Source: Anaerolineae bacterium
GTDB taxonomy: Bacteria; Chloroflexota; Anaerolineae; Promineifilales; Promineifilaceae
Length of the DNA stretch: 64,000 nt
Assembly (NCBI GenBank): GCA_020848035.1
Contig: JADLAX010000055.1
Location: 1-64,000 of the forward strand
Reading direction: 5' to 3'
Shown: positions 17,270-28,851 of the stretch, in pieces
How the letters are laid out: every line of letters begins with the position of its first letter
How positions within the stretch are numbered: position 1 is the first letter of the stretch
The notes under the pieces: generated by a model
What the model saw: only the letters and a program-made list of their open reading frames with translations
The model's database searches: none
Told to the model about the DNA's origin: nothing
Program-made: the position numbers and the translations under genes

Positions 17270-20200
17270 ATGACACACCAACGATTGCAGAACTCACAAG
17301 TTGTCAACGGCCGTTACCACCTCCACGAAAAACTCGGCGAAGGTGGTATGGGCATCGTTTACCGCGCCACCGACCATCTGACAGGGGAAAGCGTCGCCCT
17401 CAAGCAGGTTCACCTTTCGGAAAAGCTGCAGCTGCGTGACAGTTTGGCTCCTGGCGCAACGGAAGATGAACTGCGCCTGGCGCTGGCACAGGAGTTCCAG
17501 ATTTTGGCCGCGCTGCGGCATCCACACATCATTAGCGTGTTGGATTATGGCTTTGATGAGGCGAAACGGCCGTTTTTCACCATGACCTACCTGCCAGAAA
17601 CCGAGAACATTCTCGATGCCGCGAAAGATCATCCCTTCGAGCGCAAAATAGAACTCATCCAGCAGCTGCTGCAAGCCCTGGCCTACCTGCACCGGCGCGG
17701 CGTACTGCACCGCGACCTGAAACCAGACAATGTTTTGGTGAGCGACGGCATGGTACGCGTCCTCGACTTCGGCCTTTCCGCCTCTGACAAGTTGGGCAGC
17801 GACTCTATCGGCACGCCGCTGTACATGGCCCCGGAACTGTTCGAAGGCGAAAGTTACAGTCAATCAGCCGATTTGTATGCGGCGGGTATTGTTTTGTACC
17901 AGCTACTTACGGGGCAACATCCGTTTGAACCATTTGATCACAAATTCCTGGACCGGGTGCTGGAAGAAGCACCGGATTTAGAAAATTTAGATGAGCGGAT
18001 ACGGCCGTTCCTGCACCAATTGCTGGCCAAAACCCCACAAGACCGCATTGCCACTGCCCCAGATGCCTTGTTCTTTTTAGCCGAAGCGTTAGGCCAGCCC
18101 GCCCCGCCAGAAACGGCCGCAATCCGCGAAAGCTACTTGCAAGCGGCCAAATTCGTCGGTCGCGACGCCGAAATGGCCCAGCTTGCCGAGGCGCTGCACC
18201 AAGCAGCCAGTGGCAAAGGGTCCGCCTGGCTCATTGGCGGCGAGAGCGGCGTGGGCAAATCGCGGCTGCTGAACGAACTGCAAACCCAGGCCCTGGTAGC
18301 TGGTTTTCAGGTTTGGCGTGGCCAGGCCATTGCCGAACACGGCGCATTTTTTCAGGTGTGGCAAGAGATTGTGGGCACACTCGCCCTGCACACCGCCCTG
18401 AGCGAGCTAGAGGCGGGCATCCTCAAAGAGATGTACCCGAAGCTGGAACTGCTACTGGGGCGATCCATTCCCGATGTGCCGCGATTGGAAGGCTCCGCGC
18501 ACCTACAGCGGTTGGTCAATACCCTGGTTGGCCTCATTCAACGGCAAAAACAGCCCGTTTTGCTGCTGCTAGAAGATTTGCATTGGGCCTATGAAAGCCT
18601 CCGCCCGTTGGAGCAGTTGGTTTATGAGCTAGAGGGGCAGCCGCTGCTGATTGTTGGCACCTACCGCAACGATGAGCGGCCCAAGTTGCCCACAGAGCTG
18701 GGGCGGGCCGTTCAGCTGCTGACCTTGCTGCCTTTCAACGAATCGGGCGTTCAGGAGCTGACCGAGGCGATGTTGGGGCGAGCCGGAAAACAACCTGAAC
18801 TGGTTGCCCAACTGCTGCAAGAGACTGAAGGCAATGTGTTCTTTTTGGTAGAGGTTTTACGTGCCTGGGCTGAAGTGGCGGGTGGCTTGGGCGAGGTGCG
18901 TCAGGAAACGGCCGTTCCTCATCAACTGCTCACTGGTGGCATTCTCCAGGTTGTGAAGCGACGCCTACAAAAAGTGCCCCAGAACTACCAACCCCTGCTG
19001 CGTCTGGCCGCTATCGGTGGCCGCCAGCTCGATCTGAACGTTCTGGCCCGCTTGCGTGAGACGGTAGACCTGCAAGCCTGGCTGCTCGCCTGTAACGAAG
19101 CCATGGTGCTAGAAGTAATCGACAACACCTGGCGCTTTGCCCACGATAAGCTGCGCGAAGGCTTGCTGCAGAATCTAGACACCGCTGCCAAAAAGCAGGG
19201 CCACCAGCAAGTCGCAACCGCCATAGAAGCCATTTATGACCACCCCGAAGAACAGGCTGTGATTTTGGCCACGCATTGGCGCGAAGCGGGCAACCCCACC
19301 AAAGAGATTTATTACAGCCTCAAGGCCAGCGAACAGCTGCAGCATGCCGGGAATTTTGAACAGGTCATTGAGCTTTTGGAGCGCCTTCGGACGGAATTTG
19401 CGGCAATGATTGACGATGCAGACAGCTTCACTGTGTTGCATTTATTGGGTGAAGCGTACCGAGGCACCAACCAGTACACCCACTCGTTGGCGCGGTGTCA
19501 GGCTGCCCTGGTGCTGGCTCGCCAACGGGCCGACCAGCAGGCCATTGTCAACCAGCTCATTGGGCTGGGTTGGTCCATCTGGGGCCAGCTGCAATATGAA
19601 GACAGGCTGCGTGATAAGGCTGGCTGGGAGGCTGCCGAAGCCTGTTTTCAGGAAGCGCTTCCCCTGGCAGAAACCCTTGGCGATCGGGTAGGCATGGGGC
19701 GCTGTTTGCACAATTTGGGTCTTGTTTTTGCGGTGCGTGACCGTGATGTTAAAAAAGGCTTGGGTTACATGCAGCGCGGGCTGCATGTTGTGCAGGCTGC
19801 CCAGAAGCCAGAATATCTGCTGATTTCCTTGTACGATATTGGTTTGTTCACCATGGAACACGATTTAGCAGCGGGGAAAGCGTATTTTTTCCAGGCGCTT
19901 GCTTTGACCCATGAAGTCGGTCGTCCGCGCATCATTCGCTATATTTTGCAATCGCTGACCAATGTGGCTTTGTTTGAGGCCGATTGGCCCAGTTTTGAGC
20001 GGCATTTGCAGGAGTTAACCCAGTTTAGCAAGAACCGGCGAGATTTTTTCTATACGGCCGTAAATCGCCTCGCCGCCATTTTAGCCATTCATCGTGGTGA
20101 GCTAGACCTTGCTCAGCATCACATTGGGCTCAACTTAAACAATCACGATCGGCCACTTCTGGATACTACTTTTGAACATTGCCAGCTGGGAGCCGTGGCC

Positions 20201-23200
20201 CTGCTGCGTGCCGATCGCACTCAATTATCCGACTCCCTGACGCAAGGCTTCAGTGCGATAAAAAAAGCGCCAGTAACCCATGCCGCGTATCTGGCGGGTT
20301 TGCAAGCGGGCGCATACTTCCTGGCTGAAGAAAATGAGAAAGGCGGGGCCTGGCTGGCTCTGGCCGAAGCCCATTTGGCGCTGTCCCCCAACAAAGTCCA
20401 GGAGCGGGCTCATCATGTAACGGATGTCATGGAGCAGCTCCGTTATCAGTTCCAGCAGCAGTTGGCTACAAACGCTGCCCAGGCTGGCAAGGCGCGGGCC
20501 GCCCTGTTTAGCTTGGCTGCCATCCTGGCCGAATGGCAAGAAGCTGAGCCAGACAGCCTACCACTGGTGCAGGCTGTAGAGTCGGTGCTTTTTGACCAGT
20601 TAAAAACGATCAACGGCCGTTACCAACTCCACACCAAACTCGGCGAAGGCGGCATGGGCATCGTCTACCGCGCCACCGATCGGCTGACCGGCGAAACGGT
20701 AGCCCTCAAGCAGATTTATCTTTCTGATAACCTGAAGGTGAACGATAGCCTGGCAACTGGCGCGACCGAAGATGATTTGCGCCTGGCGCTGGCTCGCGAG
20801 TTCCAAATTTTGGCCGGGCTGCGTCATCCCCACATCATCAGCGTGTTGGATTATGGCTTTGATGAGGCGAGACGGCCGTTTTTCACCATGACCTACCTGC
20901 CCGAGCCACAAACCATTCTGGAAGCCGCCCAAAACGCCCCGTTTGAGCGCAAAATCGAACTGATCCAGCAGCTGCTGCAGGCGCTGGCCTACCTGCACCG
21001 ACGCGGCGTGCTGCATCGTGACCTCAAACCCGACAATGTATTGGTCAGCGCTGGTGTGGTTCGTCTGCTCGATTTTGGGCTGTCGGCCACGGGACAGCTC
21101 GATGGCAGTTCGGCCGGTACACCACTTTACATGGCTCCCGAGCTGTTTAACCAGTCCGCTGCTCACCCCACGGCCGATCTCTATGCCGTGGGGGTCATTG
21201 GGTATCAGCTGCTCACCGGTGAACATCCCTTTGCCCCATTTGATTATGGCTTTTTGGAGCGCGTTTTAGAAGCAGAGCCAAATTGGGAAGGTGTAGATGA
21301 ACGAGTACGGCCGTTCCTCACCCAACTGCTGGCCAAAACAGCCGAAGAACGCTTCACCAGTGCCCCCGAAGCCTTACTTGCCTTAGCCGCCGCCTTGAAC
21401 CAGCTACCCCCGCCAGAAACGGCCGCAATCCGTGAAAGTTACCTGCAAGCCGCCAAATTTGTGGGGCGCGAGGCCGAATTGGCCCGGCTAACCGCCGCGC
21501 TGCTCCAGGCAGGCCGCGGTGCGGGTTCCACCTGGCTCATTGGCGGTGAGAGCGGCGTGGGCAAATCCCGGCTGCTCAGCGAGCTGCGCACCGTCGCCCT
21601 GGTGAATGGCTTTCTGGTCATTCAAGGGCAAGCCGAAAGAGACGGCGGTATTCCCTACCAGATCTGGCGCGAGCCTGTGCGGCGGCTGGTGTTAACAACC
21701 GATCTCAGCGATGTGGAAGCCGGTATCTTAAAAGAGTTTATCCCCGACCTGCCCCAACTGCTGGCCCGCGCCATTCCCGATGCCCCCACCTTAACTGGCT
21801 CCGCTTATTACGAACGGCTGCTTTTTACCATCCTGGCCGTGTTCCGGCGGCAGCAAACCCCCATGCTGCTCCTGGTAGAAGACCTGCATTGGACCCAAGA
21901 GAGCCTCATCTGGCTCAAGACGCTGAGCCAGATGGTCAAAAGATTGTCTCTGCTCATTGTGGGTACCTACCGCGACGATGAACGGCCGAATTTGCCCACG
22001 CTGCTGCTCCAGCCCCAGGTGATCAAATTGCCCCGGCTGAATACAGCCGACATTGCCAGCTTGACCGAGGCGATGTTGGGTCCGGCGGGCAAAGAACCAG
22101 CTTTGCTGCACTTGCTGCAGCAAGAGACCGAAGGCAACGCTTTTTTTATGGTCGAAGTGATGCGTGTCCTGGCCACCGAAGCGGGCGATCTGAGCCAGGT
22201 TGGGCAGATGACGCTGCCCCAGGCAGTGCTGGCCGGTGGTGTGCAAGATGTGTTGCAGCGTCGCATTGCTCGAATGCCTGAGTGGGGACGGCCGTTGCTG
22301 CAACTGGCGGCGGTGTACGGCCGTCAAATTGATCTGCATGTTCTGGCTGCCCTGGCTCCTCACACTCAATTGTCGCCCTGGCTTACCATGGGCGCTGAAG
22401 TGGCCCTCTTTGACGTCCAGGAAGACCAGTGGCGCTTTAGCCATGATAAACTGCGTGAAGCCGTGCTGGCCGACCTGCCCCCAGCGGCGCACAAAATGCT
22501 CCACCGTCAGGTGGCTGAAGCCATTGAACAAGTGTACCCCGATGACGAAACGCGCAGTGCCCAATTGATGGAGCACTGGCGCAACGCGGACGACATCGCC
22601 AAAGAACTGCCATACATCCTCCAATTTGTGCAGCAGGTGTCGTACAGCCGTAGAGATTTTCAATATGCGCTGGAATTGATTGCCCGCGGTCTTACCCTGG
22701 CGGAACAGCTCCAGAATGTGCCCGTCCAGTTAGAGCTGTCCATTATGCAGGGTACCATGCATGACAGACTGGGCGAATACGTGGCAGCCCAGAGCTGTTT
22801 TGAGCAGGCCCTGCCCAAAATTCAGGCGCTGGGCCTTTCCCGGCTTGAACGCCGAACACACAACACCCTGGCTCACGTGGCCTGGCAGCGCGGCAACCAG
22901 CAGGCGATGATTGAACATGCCAACCACGCTTTTGCGCTCAGCCGTGAACTTGGTGACATGCCGGGCCTGGCACACAGCCTCAACCAGCTGGGCCTCGCCT
23001 ACGACAATGCCGGCGATCTGGCTAAAGCCCGCGATTATTATCATCAATGCCTGGAAGCCGCGCGCAGCATCGAAAAAGATCACTACTTTGCGTCCATTGC
23101 CCTCAACAACATTGGCGAAGGTCTGACCGACGAAGGAGATTACCTCGGCGCGTACCGGTATTATTTGGAAGCTTGTGAAATTGACCAACGGCGCGGCGAT

Positions 23201-26188
23201 CGGCATGGGGTGGCCATTATGTTGGCCAATCTGGGCAACAATGCCCTGGCGCGGGGGGATTGGTCTGAGGCCCGCCGTTACCTGGAAGAGAGCATTCAGA
23301 TTCAGCGTGATTTTGATCTGGAAACGTCGTTGGGGTTGGCGCTAAACAGCATGGTCGTGGTCGAGCTGATCGCCGGTGATCTCCCGGCTGCGGAACGATG
23401 TGTCATGGAAAATCTGGCGCTGGCTGAGGCATTAGGTAACCGCCTTTACCAACCTGAGGCGCTGCTGTGGCTGGGTCATGTGAGGCGGGCGCAGCGCCAA
23501 CCAACGGAAGCATTCGCCGCTTACAATCAGGCGGTGGCGGTGGCCCGTGATGTGGGTCAGGTTGTTGTACTGGCCGACACCCTCACCGGTCGTGCCTTTG
23601 CGCAAACAGAGCTGCTTGATGCTGGACAGGATTTGCGGGAAGCGCTCACGCTGGCCCAGGAAAATAACCTGGGGCGTTTGCGCATTAACGCGCTAACGGG
23701 CTTTGCCCATTTGTTTGTGCGTCAGGGTGACCTGGCGCGGGCTGCCGCGCTTTGTGGGCTGCTAGACGTTCAGGGCAATTTTGACCACCAGGCGATTCGG
23801 ATGGTCTACCGGATGCCTGTGGTGGTTGAACTGCGCGCCAAGTTGGGTGATTCGCTTTACGAGATGTTAAGCCAGCGGCTGGTGGGGCAGCCGATAGCGG
23901 ACGTGGCCCAAGCATTACTGGATGAACAGCTGCTGATTGAGCGACCTGCTCTGCTGTGCGATGGGGTGGTTACGGCCGTTCCCCACCCATCACCCACCGA
24001 AGCCGACCTGATCGAGCAAATGCTGGACGAAGCCGCCGGGGATACGAGCGAACCAAACGACAGGCTGCGCGGTGAAGCCCTGCTGGCTCATTTGCTTACC
24101 ATCAGTCGGTACATGGCCACCATCCGCTCGCTGGCCCCGCTGCTTTCGTTTGCCCTGAACGAGGTCATTGCTCTGGTCGGCGCGGAGCGAGGTTACATTG
24201 TGCTTATTGAGGAGGATGGCGCGCTGGACTTCCGCGTGCGCCGCCGGGCCGATGGCTCAGACATTCAGTCCGACGCTGATACGATTAGCCGCTCCATTTT
24301 GGCTGAAGTGGTGCGCACCCAGCAGGCGTTGGTGGTGCAAAATGCCCTGTTAGATCCCCGTTTTGCGACGGCCCAGAGTGTGCTGGCCATGCAGCTGCGC
24401 TCCATCATGTGCGCCCCGCTCATCACGCAAGATCGTCTCATTGGGGCCATTTACGTGGAAAGTCGGTCACGCAGCGGCCGTTTCTCGGCCGAAGATCTCG
24501 CACCCCTGGAATTTTTCAGCAATCAAGCGGCCGTAGCTATCGAAAATGCCAATCTGAACGACAACCTGGAAGCCGTGGTGGCCCGGCGCACCACGGAACT
24601 GGCCGAAGCCAAAGAAGCAGCCGAAGCGGCCAACGCGGCCAAAACCATTTTCCTCTCCAGCATGACCCACGAGCTGCGTACGCCGATGAACGGGGTTTTG
24701 GGTATGACCAGCCTGCTGCAAGACACCAACCTGGACCCGGAGCAGCGGGATCTGGTCAACACCATTCGCACCAGCGGCGATACCTTGCTCACCCTCATCA
24801 ACGACATTCTGGACTTTTCTAAAATTGAAGCCAATAAGCTGGAGCTGGAGGAAGTGCCTTTCGCCGTCGGCCAGTGCATTGAGGAAGCGCTTGATTTGGT
24901 AACACCTAAAGCGGCCGAAAAGGCGCTCACCCTGGCCTATTTTGTGGATGCGGCGGTGCCTGCCTGGCTGCGGCAGGACGTCACGCGCGTGCGCCAGATT
25001 TTGACCAATTTGCTCAGCAACGCGGTTAAATTTACCGAGACGGGGCACGTTGTGGTGCGGGTTGGCCTGGTAGAAGCCGGGTTGGCAGAGAGTACGCTCG
25101 TTCCTTACCACATCGCTTTTACCGTCCAGGACACCGGCATTGGCATTTCGCCGGGCCAGGTTGACCGGCTGTTTGGCCTCTTTAGCCAGGCTGAAGCCTC
25201 CACCGCCCGGCGTTTTGGTGGTACGGGGCTGGGGCTGGCCATCAGCAAGCGCCTGGCCGAGATGATGGGCGGCGAATTGTTTGTTGAAAGTGAGTTGGGC
25301 TGTGGTTCCACCTTTACCTTCACCATTCAAGCCCAGGCAGTGGCGGTGCCGTCGTCGGTGGTGCTAGAACGGCCGTATGCAGGCAAAAGCGGTCTATTGG
25401 TAAGCCAAAACCCGGTGAACCAGCTCTTTTTGGCGCAGCGGCTGCAAGCCTGCCAGGTCAGGTTGGCCGTGGCCGTGCCAGATTCCCCGCGCTGGCTGTC
25501 ACAATTGGCTGCGGCCGATCTGCTGTTTATTGATTGGAACCACAGCGGCTGGCACGGAGCCGAGCTGCTGGCGCACATCCGGCAAATTCAGCCCCATTTG
25601 CCCATCATTGCCCTGACCCAGTGGGGACAGCGTTTACCAGACAGCTTGAGGGGGATTACGGCCGTTGCCCTGCCCCTCAAATCGAACCAACTGCATGAGG
25701 CCTTGACTACACTCTTTTCCGGCCAGAGCGGGCCACAAACCGCCCCGCTAGCCAGCGCGCTAACCAGCACTCCGTTCGACCAGCAGATGGCGCAGGCGTA
25801 TCCGCTGCGTATTCTCATTGCTGAAGACAACAGCGTGAATCAAAAAGTGGCGCTGCGCATGTTGGCGCGATTGGGCTACCAGCCAGAAGTGGCCAGTAAC
25901 GGGATTGATGCGCTGGCTGCTTTTGGGCAACGGCCGTTTGACCTGATTTTGATGGATGTGCAAATGCCCGAGATGGACGGCGTTGTCGCCACCCGGCGCA
26001 TCCGGGCCGATTTCCCAGCCCAGGCCCAGCCCTTCATCGCGGCTATGACGGCCGACGCTATGACCGGCGACCGGGAAAAATACCTGGCCGTTGGCATGAA
26101 CGACTACATCAGCAAACCCATCAGCGTGGCGGACCTGATCGCCGTTCTCCGCCGTGCGCATTCCGCGAAAGATTTGACGGCGCAATAG
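17270..26188 (+). CDS. Giant hybrid signalling protein: two Ser/Thr kinase-AAA-TPR units fused to GAF, histidine kinase and receivers
   Basis: About 2972 residues form, in order: Ser/Thr kinase 1 (about 8-285; [33 protein letters not shown]); an AAA/STAND-type ATPase (about 290-680; GGESGVGKS and LLLLEDLHW); a TPR-rich region (about 680-1105); a second kinase (about 1113-1375) and second ATPase (about 1393-1785) with the same motifs; a second TPR region (about 1790-2200); a GAF domain (about 2275-2430); HisKA with phospho-acceptor His in SMTHELRTP (about 2465); HATPase (about 2570-2690); a degenerate receiver (about 2700-2820); and a complete receiver with [13 protein letters not shown] (Asp near 2897). 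It is probably cytoplasmic, as no membrane segment was seen. The two front units are a tandem duplication, near-identical even in DNA around the kinase starts. The start at 17270 is favoured by GGCAGGAA upstream. Single-unit homologues are common in filamentous bacteria. The doubled form is unusual. Confidence 0.9.
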   Translation: MTHQRLQNSQVVNGRYHLHEKLGEGGMGIVYRATDHLTGESVALKQVHLSEKLQLRDSLAPGATEDELRLALAQEFQILAALRHPHIISVLDYGFDEAKRPFFTMTYLPETENILDAAKDHPFERKIELIQQLLQALAYLHRRGVLHRDLKPDNVLVSDGMVRVLDFGLSASDKLGSDSIGTPLYMAPELFEGESYSQSADLYAAGIVLYQLLTGQHPFEPFDHKFLDRVLEEAPDLENLDERIRPFLHQLLAKTPQDRIATAPDALFFLAEALGQPAPPETAAIRESYLQAAKFVGRDAEMAQLAEALHQAASGKGSAWLIGGESGVGKSRLLNELQTQALVAGFQVWRGQAIAEHGAFFQVWQEIVGTLALHTALSELEAGILKEMYPKLELLLGRSIPDVPRLEGSAHLQRLVNTLVGLIQRQKQPVLLLLEDLHWAYESLRPLEQLVYELEGQPLLIVGTYRNDERPKLPTELGRAVQLLTLLPFNESGVQELTEAMLGRAGKQPELVAQLLQETEGNVFFLVEVLRAWAEVAGGLGEVRQETAVPHQLLTGGILQVVKRRLQKVPQNYQPLLRLAAIGGRQLDLNVLARLRETVDLQAWLLACNEAMVLEVIDNTWRFAHDKLREGLLQNLDTAAKKQGHQQVATAIEAIYDHPEEQAVILATHWREAGNPTKEIYYSLKASEQLQHAGNFEQVIELLERLRTEFAAMIDDADSFTVLHLLGEAYRGTNQYTHSLARCQAALVLARQRADQQAIVNQLIGLGWSIWGQLQYEDRLRDKAGWEAAEACFQEALPLAETLGDRVGMGRCLHNLGLVFAVRDRDVKKGLGYMQRGLHVVQAAQKPEYLLISLYDIGLFTMEHDLAAGKAYFFQALALTHEVGRPRIIRYILQSLTNVALFEADWPSFERHLQELTQFSKNRRDFFYTAVNRLAAILAIHRGELDLAQHHIGLNLNNHDRPLLDTTFEHCQLGAVALLRADRTQLSDSLTQGFSAIKKAPVTHAAYLAGLQAGAYFLAEENEKGGAWLALAEAHLALSPNKVQERAHHVTDVMEQLRYQFQQQLATNAAQAGKARAALFSLAAILAEWQEAEPDSLPLVQAVESVLFDQLKTINGRYQLHTKLGEGGMGIVYRATDRLTGETVALKQIYLSDNLKVNDSLATGATEDDLRLALAREFQILAGLRHPHIISVLDYGFDEARRPFFTMTYLPEPQTILEAAQNAPFERKIELIQQLLQALAYLHRRGVLHRDLKPDNVLVSAGVVRLLDFGLSATGQLDGSSAGTPLYMAPELFNQSAAHPTADLYAVGVIGYQLLTGEHPFAPFDYGFLERVLEAEPNWEGVDERVRPFLTQLLAKTAEERFTSAPEALLALAAALNQLPPPETAAIRESYLQAAKFVGREAELARLTAALLQAGRGAGSTWLIGGESGVGKSRLLSELRTVALVNGFLVIQGQAERDGGIPYQIWREPVRRLVLTTDLSDVEAGILKEFIPDLPQLLARAIPDAPTLTGSAYYERLLFTILAVFRRQQTPMLLLVEDLHWTQESLIWLKTLSQMVKRLSLLIVGTYRDDERPNLPTLLLQPQVIKLPRLNTADIASLTEAMLGPAGKEPALLHLLQQETEGNAFFMVEVMRVLATEAGDLSQVGQMTLPQAVLAGGVQDVLQRRIARMPEWGRPLLQLAAVYGRQIDLHVLAALAPHTQLSPWLTMGAEVALFDVQEDQWRFSHDKLREAVLADLPPAAHKMLHRQVAEAIEQVYPDDETRSAQLMEHWRNADDIAKELPYILQFVQQVSYSRRDFQYALELIARGLTLAEQLQNVPVQLELSIMQGTMHDRLGEYVAAQSCFEQALPKIQALGLSRLERRTHNTLAHVAWQRGNQQAMIEHANHAFALSRELGDMPGLAHSLNQLGLAYDNAGDLAKARDYYHQCLEAARSIEKDHYFASIALNNIGEGLTDEGDYLGAYRYYLEACEIDQRRGDRHGVAIMLANLGNNALARGDWSEARRYLEESIQIQRDFDLETSLGLALNSMVVVELIAGDLPAAERCVMENLALAEALGNRLYQPEALLWLGHVRRAQRQPTEAFAAYNQAVAVARDVGQVVVLADTLTGRAFAQTELLDAGQDLREALTLAQENNLGRLRINALTGFAHLFVRQGDLARAAALCGLLDVQGNFDHQAIRMVYRMPVVVELRAKLGDSLYEMLSQRLVGQPIADVAQALLDEQLLIERPALLCDGVVTAVPHPSPTEADLIEQMLDEAAGDTSEPNDRLRGEALLAHLLTISRYMATIRSLAPLLSFALNEVIALVGAERGYIVLIEEDGALDFRVRRRADGSDIQSDADTISRSILAEVVRTQQALVVQNALLDPRFATAQSVLAMQLRSIMCAPLITQDRLIGAIYVESRSRSGRFSAEDLAPLEFFSNQAAVAIENANLNDNLEAVVARRTTELAEAKEAAEAANAAKTIFLSSMTHELRTPMNGVLGMTSLLQDTNLDPEQRDLVNTIRTSGDTLLTLINDILDFSKIEANKLELEEVPFAVGQCIEEALDLVTPKAAEKALTLAYFVDAAVPAWLRQDVTRVRQILTNLLSNAVKFTETGHVVVRVGLVEAGLAESTLVPYHIAFTVQDTGIGISPGQVDRLFGLFSQAEASTARRFGGTGLGLAISKRLAEMMGGELFVESELGCGSTFTFTIQAQAVAVPSSVVLERPYAGKSGLLVSQNPVNQLFLAQRLQACQVRLAVAVPDSPRWLSQLAAADLLFIDWNHSGWHGAELLAHIRQIQPHLPIIALTQWGQRLPDSLRGITAVALPLKSNQLHEALTTLFSGQSGPQTAPLASALTSTPFDQQMAQAYPLRILIAEDNSVNQKVALRMLARLGYQPEVASNGIDALAAFGQRPFDLILMDVQMPEMDGVVATRRIRADFPAQAQPFIAAMTADAMTGDREKYLAVGMNDYISKPISVADLIAVLRRAHSAKDLTAQ

Positions 26189-26214
26189 CCCAGCCTGAAC
26201 CTGCATAACCCAAT

Positions 26215-26251
26215 AAAAAAGGTGCCGTGAATTTTTCACGGCACCTTTTTT
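26215..26251. terminator. Bidirectional Rho-independent terminator
   Basis: GGTGCCGTGAA and TTCACGGCACC form an 11-bp stem with a 3-base loop. An A-run lies on the left and a T-run on the right, so it can stop transcripts from both the giant kinase gene and the convergent auracyanin-like gene. Confidence 0.92.
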
Positions 26252-26280
26252 GTTGTCACATCGGGTATGGCAGTTTGGCT

Positions 26281-26730
26281 TTAATTCACAACCAGGCGGC
26301 CCTGCATGCTGGGATAGTGGCCCGCCACCGTGCAAATGACCAGGTATTCACCGGCTTCGCTGGGGGCAAAAAAGCTCTCACGGAACGATTCACCCGCAGC
26401 TACCAGGCCAGTTTCTTTCAGGATGAGGTCGGAATTGGTGGCAGTATCAAACGCTTCCGGCATGTCGGCATCCAATTTAATGACGGCCCAGTTGTGCTCG
26501 GTGGTACCATTGTTTGTCAGCTCAATGGAAACCTGACCGCCCGCATTGACATTCCACTTTGGTGGGTTGGTGGCGTTGTCGGGCGTGGCGCCAAAATAGT
26601 TGTCACTTTGCGTAACCTGAATGGTTACACTCTCGGGTTGGGCAGATTCTTCTTCACCGCCTCCACCACCGCAGGCGACAAAAAAGAGGGTGGCAAACAG
26701 TGCCAGTACAGCCAAATACTTCAGTTTCAT
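26281..26730 (-). CDS. Auracyanin-like blue copper lipoprotein
   Basis: This 149-residue protein has an N-terminal lipoprotein signal (lipid-modified Cys20, followed by a run of Gly) and a plastocyanin/azurin-type domain. The four type 1 copper ligands are visible: H79 (TEHNW), C133 (VICTVAGH), H138 and M142 (SMQG). In Chloroflexus and Roseiflexus, auracyanins carry electrons between alternative complex III and the reaction-centre cytochrome, and the nearby puf operon supports that role here. The ATG at 26730 is chosen since AAAGGAG lies eight bases before it. The gene ends at a bidirectional terminator and is separated from the upstream geranylgeranyl-reductase-like gene by about 150 bases. 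An assignment to a different cupredoxin, for example in respiration, remains possible. Confidence 0.82.
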   Translation of the reverse strand: MKLKYLAVLALFATLFFVACGGGGGEEESAQPESVTIQVTQSDNYFGATPDNATNPPKWNVNAGGQVSIELTNNGTTEHNWAVIKLDADMPEAFDTATNSDLILKETGLVAAGESFRESFFAPSEAGEYLVICTVAGHYPSMQGRLVVN

Positions 26731-26881
26731 TTTCTTCACTCCTTTGTAAATTAGGTGTTTACCAATGGGTCTGAATTAAAGCAAAAATCCTTACCTTGTC
26801 AACTTTTTGCAGGGCTATTTCGGCCAGAAAGTTGGACAAAACCTGGATAGCATTACTGGTTGGTATTGGGCGGGATGATAG

Positions 26882-28063
26882 CTAAACGGCCGTTTCGTAC
26901 CGTGGCGGCAGCAGTCCCAAAAATGAGCCAAAAGCGTATTGAATCGTTAACGGTGCAATGGTGGCCATCCGCCAGATCAAGAAGAACATTTCCGGTTGGC
27001 GGTAGGCAAACAGGTGGCGGGCAATAAACGTGCGCCGCCGGAGCAGCCGCCCCAGCCGGTGCTGCTGCAACGCCTTTTTGTAATTCTGAAAGCGGAAGTC
27101 GTTCCGGGCAAACGCGTCTTCAATTTGTTCGGCCACGATGGAGCCATATTCCATGCCGTAAGAAATACCTTCGGCAAAAAGCGGATCCACGCCAGCGGCG
27201 TCACCCGCCAGCAGCACATGCGGCCGGGCAAAGGCGGCCTCAGGGTTAAACCAGCGCACCGGGTGTCCTTCCAGCCGAACGTTGCTCAGGTTGATCTGCC
27301 GGGCTTCCAGGCTGGCCAAAAAAGTTTGCTTCAGGTTGCCGTGGGGCAGGTGGTGCTGCAACTGGGGGGCCAGGCGGCTGTCGAAGATGCCCCGGTTCAT
27401 GTGCGGTTGGCCATCAACCAGGCAAGGAAAGTCCCAGCTGTACCCCTGGATGCCGTGCTGTATACAAGAAAAGTCGAAGACGGCCGTTTGCTGTCGCCAC
27501 GCCTCTTCTTCTTCAGGGTTGATGGGCGTAAGCACCCGCAGCAAACGGGCAATGCCTGGCTGGGCAAACAGGTTTAGCTTACGGCGCACGACGCTGTTGG
27601 CCCCATCTGCCCCCACCACCACCGCCGCACGGTAGGTGTGGCGTGTAGTTTTCAACATCACACCATCTGGCCCAGGCTGCAAATCCAACAGCTTTTCGTT
27701 GGAATGAACCCGCAGCCCTCGCGCTGTGACCGCCTCGGCAATCGCCGCATCAAACAGCCGTCGCTCAATCACGCGCATCGCACCGGGAAACGGCACGGAA
27801 AAATCGAGCCGCCCCAGGCGAAATACAAGCTGATTGACGGTAAAGGCGGGCACATTGAGGTGAAGACCTAATTTTTGCAGCTGTTCTTCGCCATGAAACG
27901 TCACCCCGCCGCCGCATACCTTGGGGCGCGGATGTTCCGCTGCTTCCAAAATGAGCATCTCTTGGGCCAGGGCCGGCTGCCGTTGCGCAAGGTGCAATGC
28001 CGTAGCCAGGCCGGTTGGTCCACCGCCCACGATGACAACTTTGTATTGAAGTGGGTTGTTCAT
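26882..28063 (-). CDS. Geranylgeranyl-reductase-like FAD-dependent oxidoreductase
   Basis: This 393-residue flavoprotein opens with a dinucleotide-binding fold (VVIVGGGPTGLATALHLAQ) and has the PKVCGGGVT block typical of the BchP/ChlP/GGR group, a mid GADGANSVVRRKL motif and a C-terminal LLAGDAAGVDPLFAEGISYGMEYG FAD motif. It differs clearly from the BchP at 37204-38418. It could reduce carotenoid, quinone or archaeal-type isoprenoid chains, or a different step of the bacteriochlorophyll tail. The start at 28063 overlaps the stop of the upstream methyltransferase gene in an ATGA, which implies translational coupling. Function beyond isoprenoid or polyene reduction is inference. Confidence 0.8.
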   Translation of the reverse strand: MNNPLQYKVVIVGGGPTGLATALHLAQRQPALAQEMLILEAAEHPRPKVCGGGVTFHGEEQLQKLGLHLNVPAFTVNQLVFRLGRLDFSVPFPGAMRVIERRLFDAAIAEAVTARGLRVHSNEKLLDLQPGPDGVMLKTTRHTYRAAVVVGADGANSVVRRKLNLFAQPGIARLLRVLTPINPEEEEAWRQQTAVFDFSCIQHGIQGYSWDFPCLVDGQPHMNRGIFDSRLAPQLQHHLPHGNLKQTFLASLEARQINLSNVRLEGHPVRWFNPEAAFARPHVLLAGDAAGVDPLFAEGISYGMEYGSIVAEQIEDAFARNDFRFQNYKKALQQHRLGRLLRRRTFIARHLFAYRQPEMFFLIWRMATIAPLTIQYAFGSFLGLLPPRYETAV

Positions 28064-28851
28064 GCCCAGTTTCCGCGTGAAACTTTTAACAAAAATCGGC
28101 GAGTTACGGGTTGTTTTTCGTCCAGGTTTGGCCACGATTCGGCTGCATAAGCCTGCAATTTTTGGAAAAGAATATTGAACACGGCATCAGGAAACATCCA
28201 GCTTTCAGCATCCATGCGATTTTGAATTGCTTCCAGGCGCTCGTTGGGGCTGATCCAGGTGGTCCACTCAGCCGCGATCACATCTTCTTGCTGTGTGCCA
28301 CCCAATTCTGCCAGCAGCGCCTGCTTCCCAATGCCTGCTGCTGGTGGCCGCGTGTTGGGCGAGAGCGCCATTGCCTGGCGGCGCAGCTCATCTCGCAGCC
28401 GCCCGGTTACCGATTCTGGATCAATCCAATCGTCCCCTTGAATAAAAGCGCCGCCCGGTTTTAAAACACGGGCGGCTTCTCGGAGAACTTGTTGCCAATC
28501 AGTAGCCAGGTGCAAAACATGAACAGCCATCACAGCATCGAACTGTTTGGCCGTAATCGGCAGGTGATGCATATCCGCCTGCAGAATGGCTAAGGAAGTG
28601 TGGGTGGTAGACGGCCGTTCTAGCGCTGTCAGCATTTCCCACGAAAGATCAAACCCGGTAACGTGGCAGCCTGCGGCCACAACGGGTCGGGCAATTCGCC
28701 CTGTGCCAATGCCAATTTCTAACACGCGTGCCGCGGCTCCCGCCTGAACGGCGATGGCTGAACCAATCTGCCGGGCCACTTCAGGCGGGTGGGTCCGCTG
28801 CGCCTCATACTGCTTGGCGACACGCTTGTCAAAAGAAAAGTCAAACTTCAT
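28060..28851 (-). CDS. Class I SAM-dependent methyltransferase
   Basis: This 263-residue protein shows the SAM-binding motif VLEIGIGTGRIARP, an acidic motif II (GFDLSWEML), the LQADMHHLP segment and VLKPGGAFIQGDDW, in the order of UbiE/type-11 methyltransferases. The substrate is not identifiable. It sits between a PucC-like transporter gene (1-base overlap) and a geranylgeranyl-reductase-like gene (4-base overlap), so the three are one leftward translationally coupled operon. A pigment, quinone or carotenoid substrate is a reasonable guess. It is not an obvious BchM, which has a different N-terminus. Confidence 0.8.
   Translation of the reverse strand: MKFDFSFDKRVAKQYEAQRTHPPEVARQIGSAIAVQAGAAARVLEIGIGTGRIARPVVAAGCHVTGFDLSWEMLTALERPSTTHTSLAILQADMHHLPITAKQFDAVMAVHVLHLATDWQQVLREAARVLKPGGAFIQGDDWIDPESVTGRLRDELRRQAMALSPNTRPPAAGIGKQALLAELGGTQQEDVIAAEWTTWISPNERLEAIQNRMDAESWMFPDAVFNILFQKLQAYAAESWPNLDEKQPVTRRFLLKVSRGNWA

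Noticed and set aside
26221-26245. Hairpin after the giant kinase as a mobile repeat
   Set aside because: It has A- and T-runs on either side and sits between convergent genes, which is just what a bidirectional terminator looks like, and no second copy was seen.
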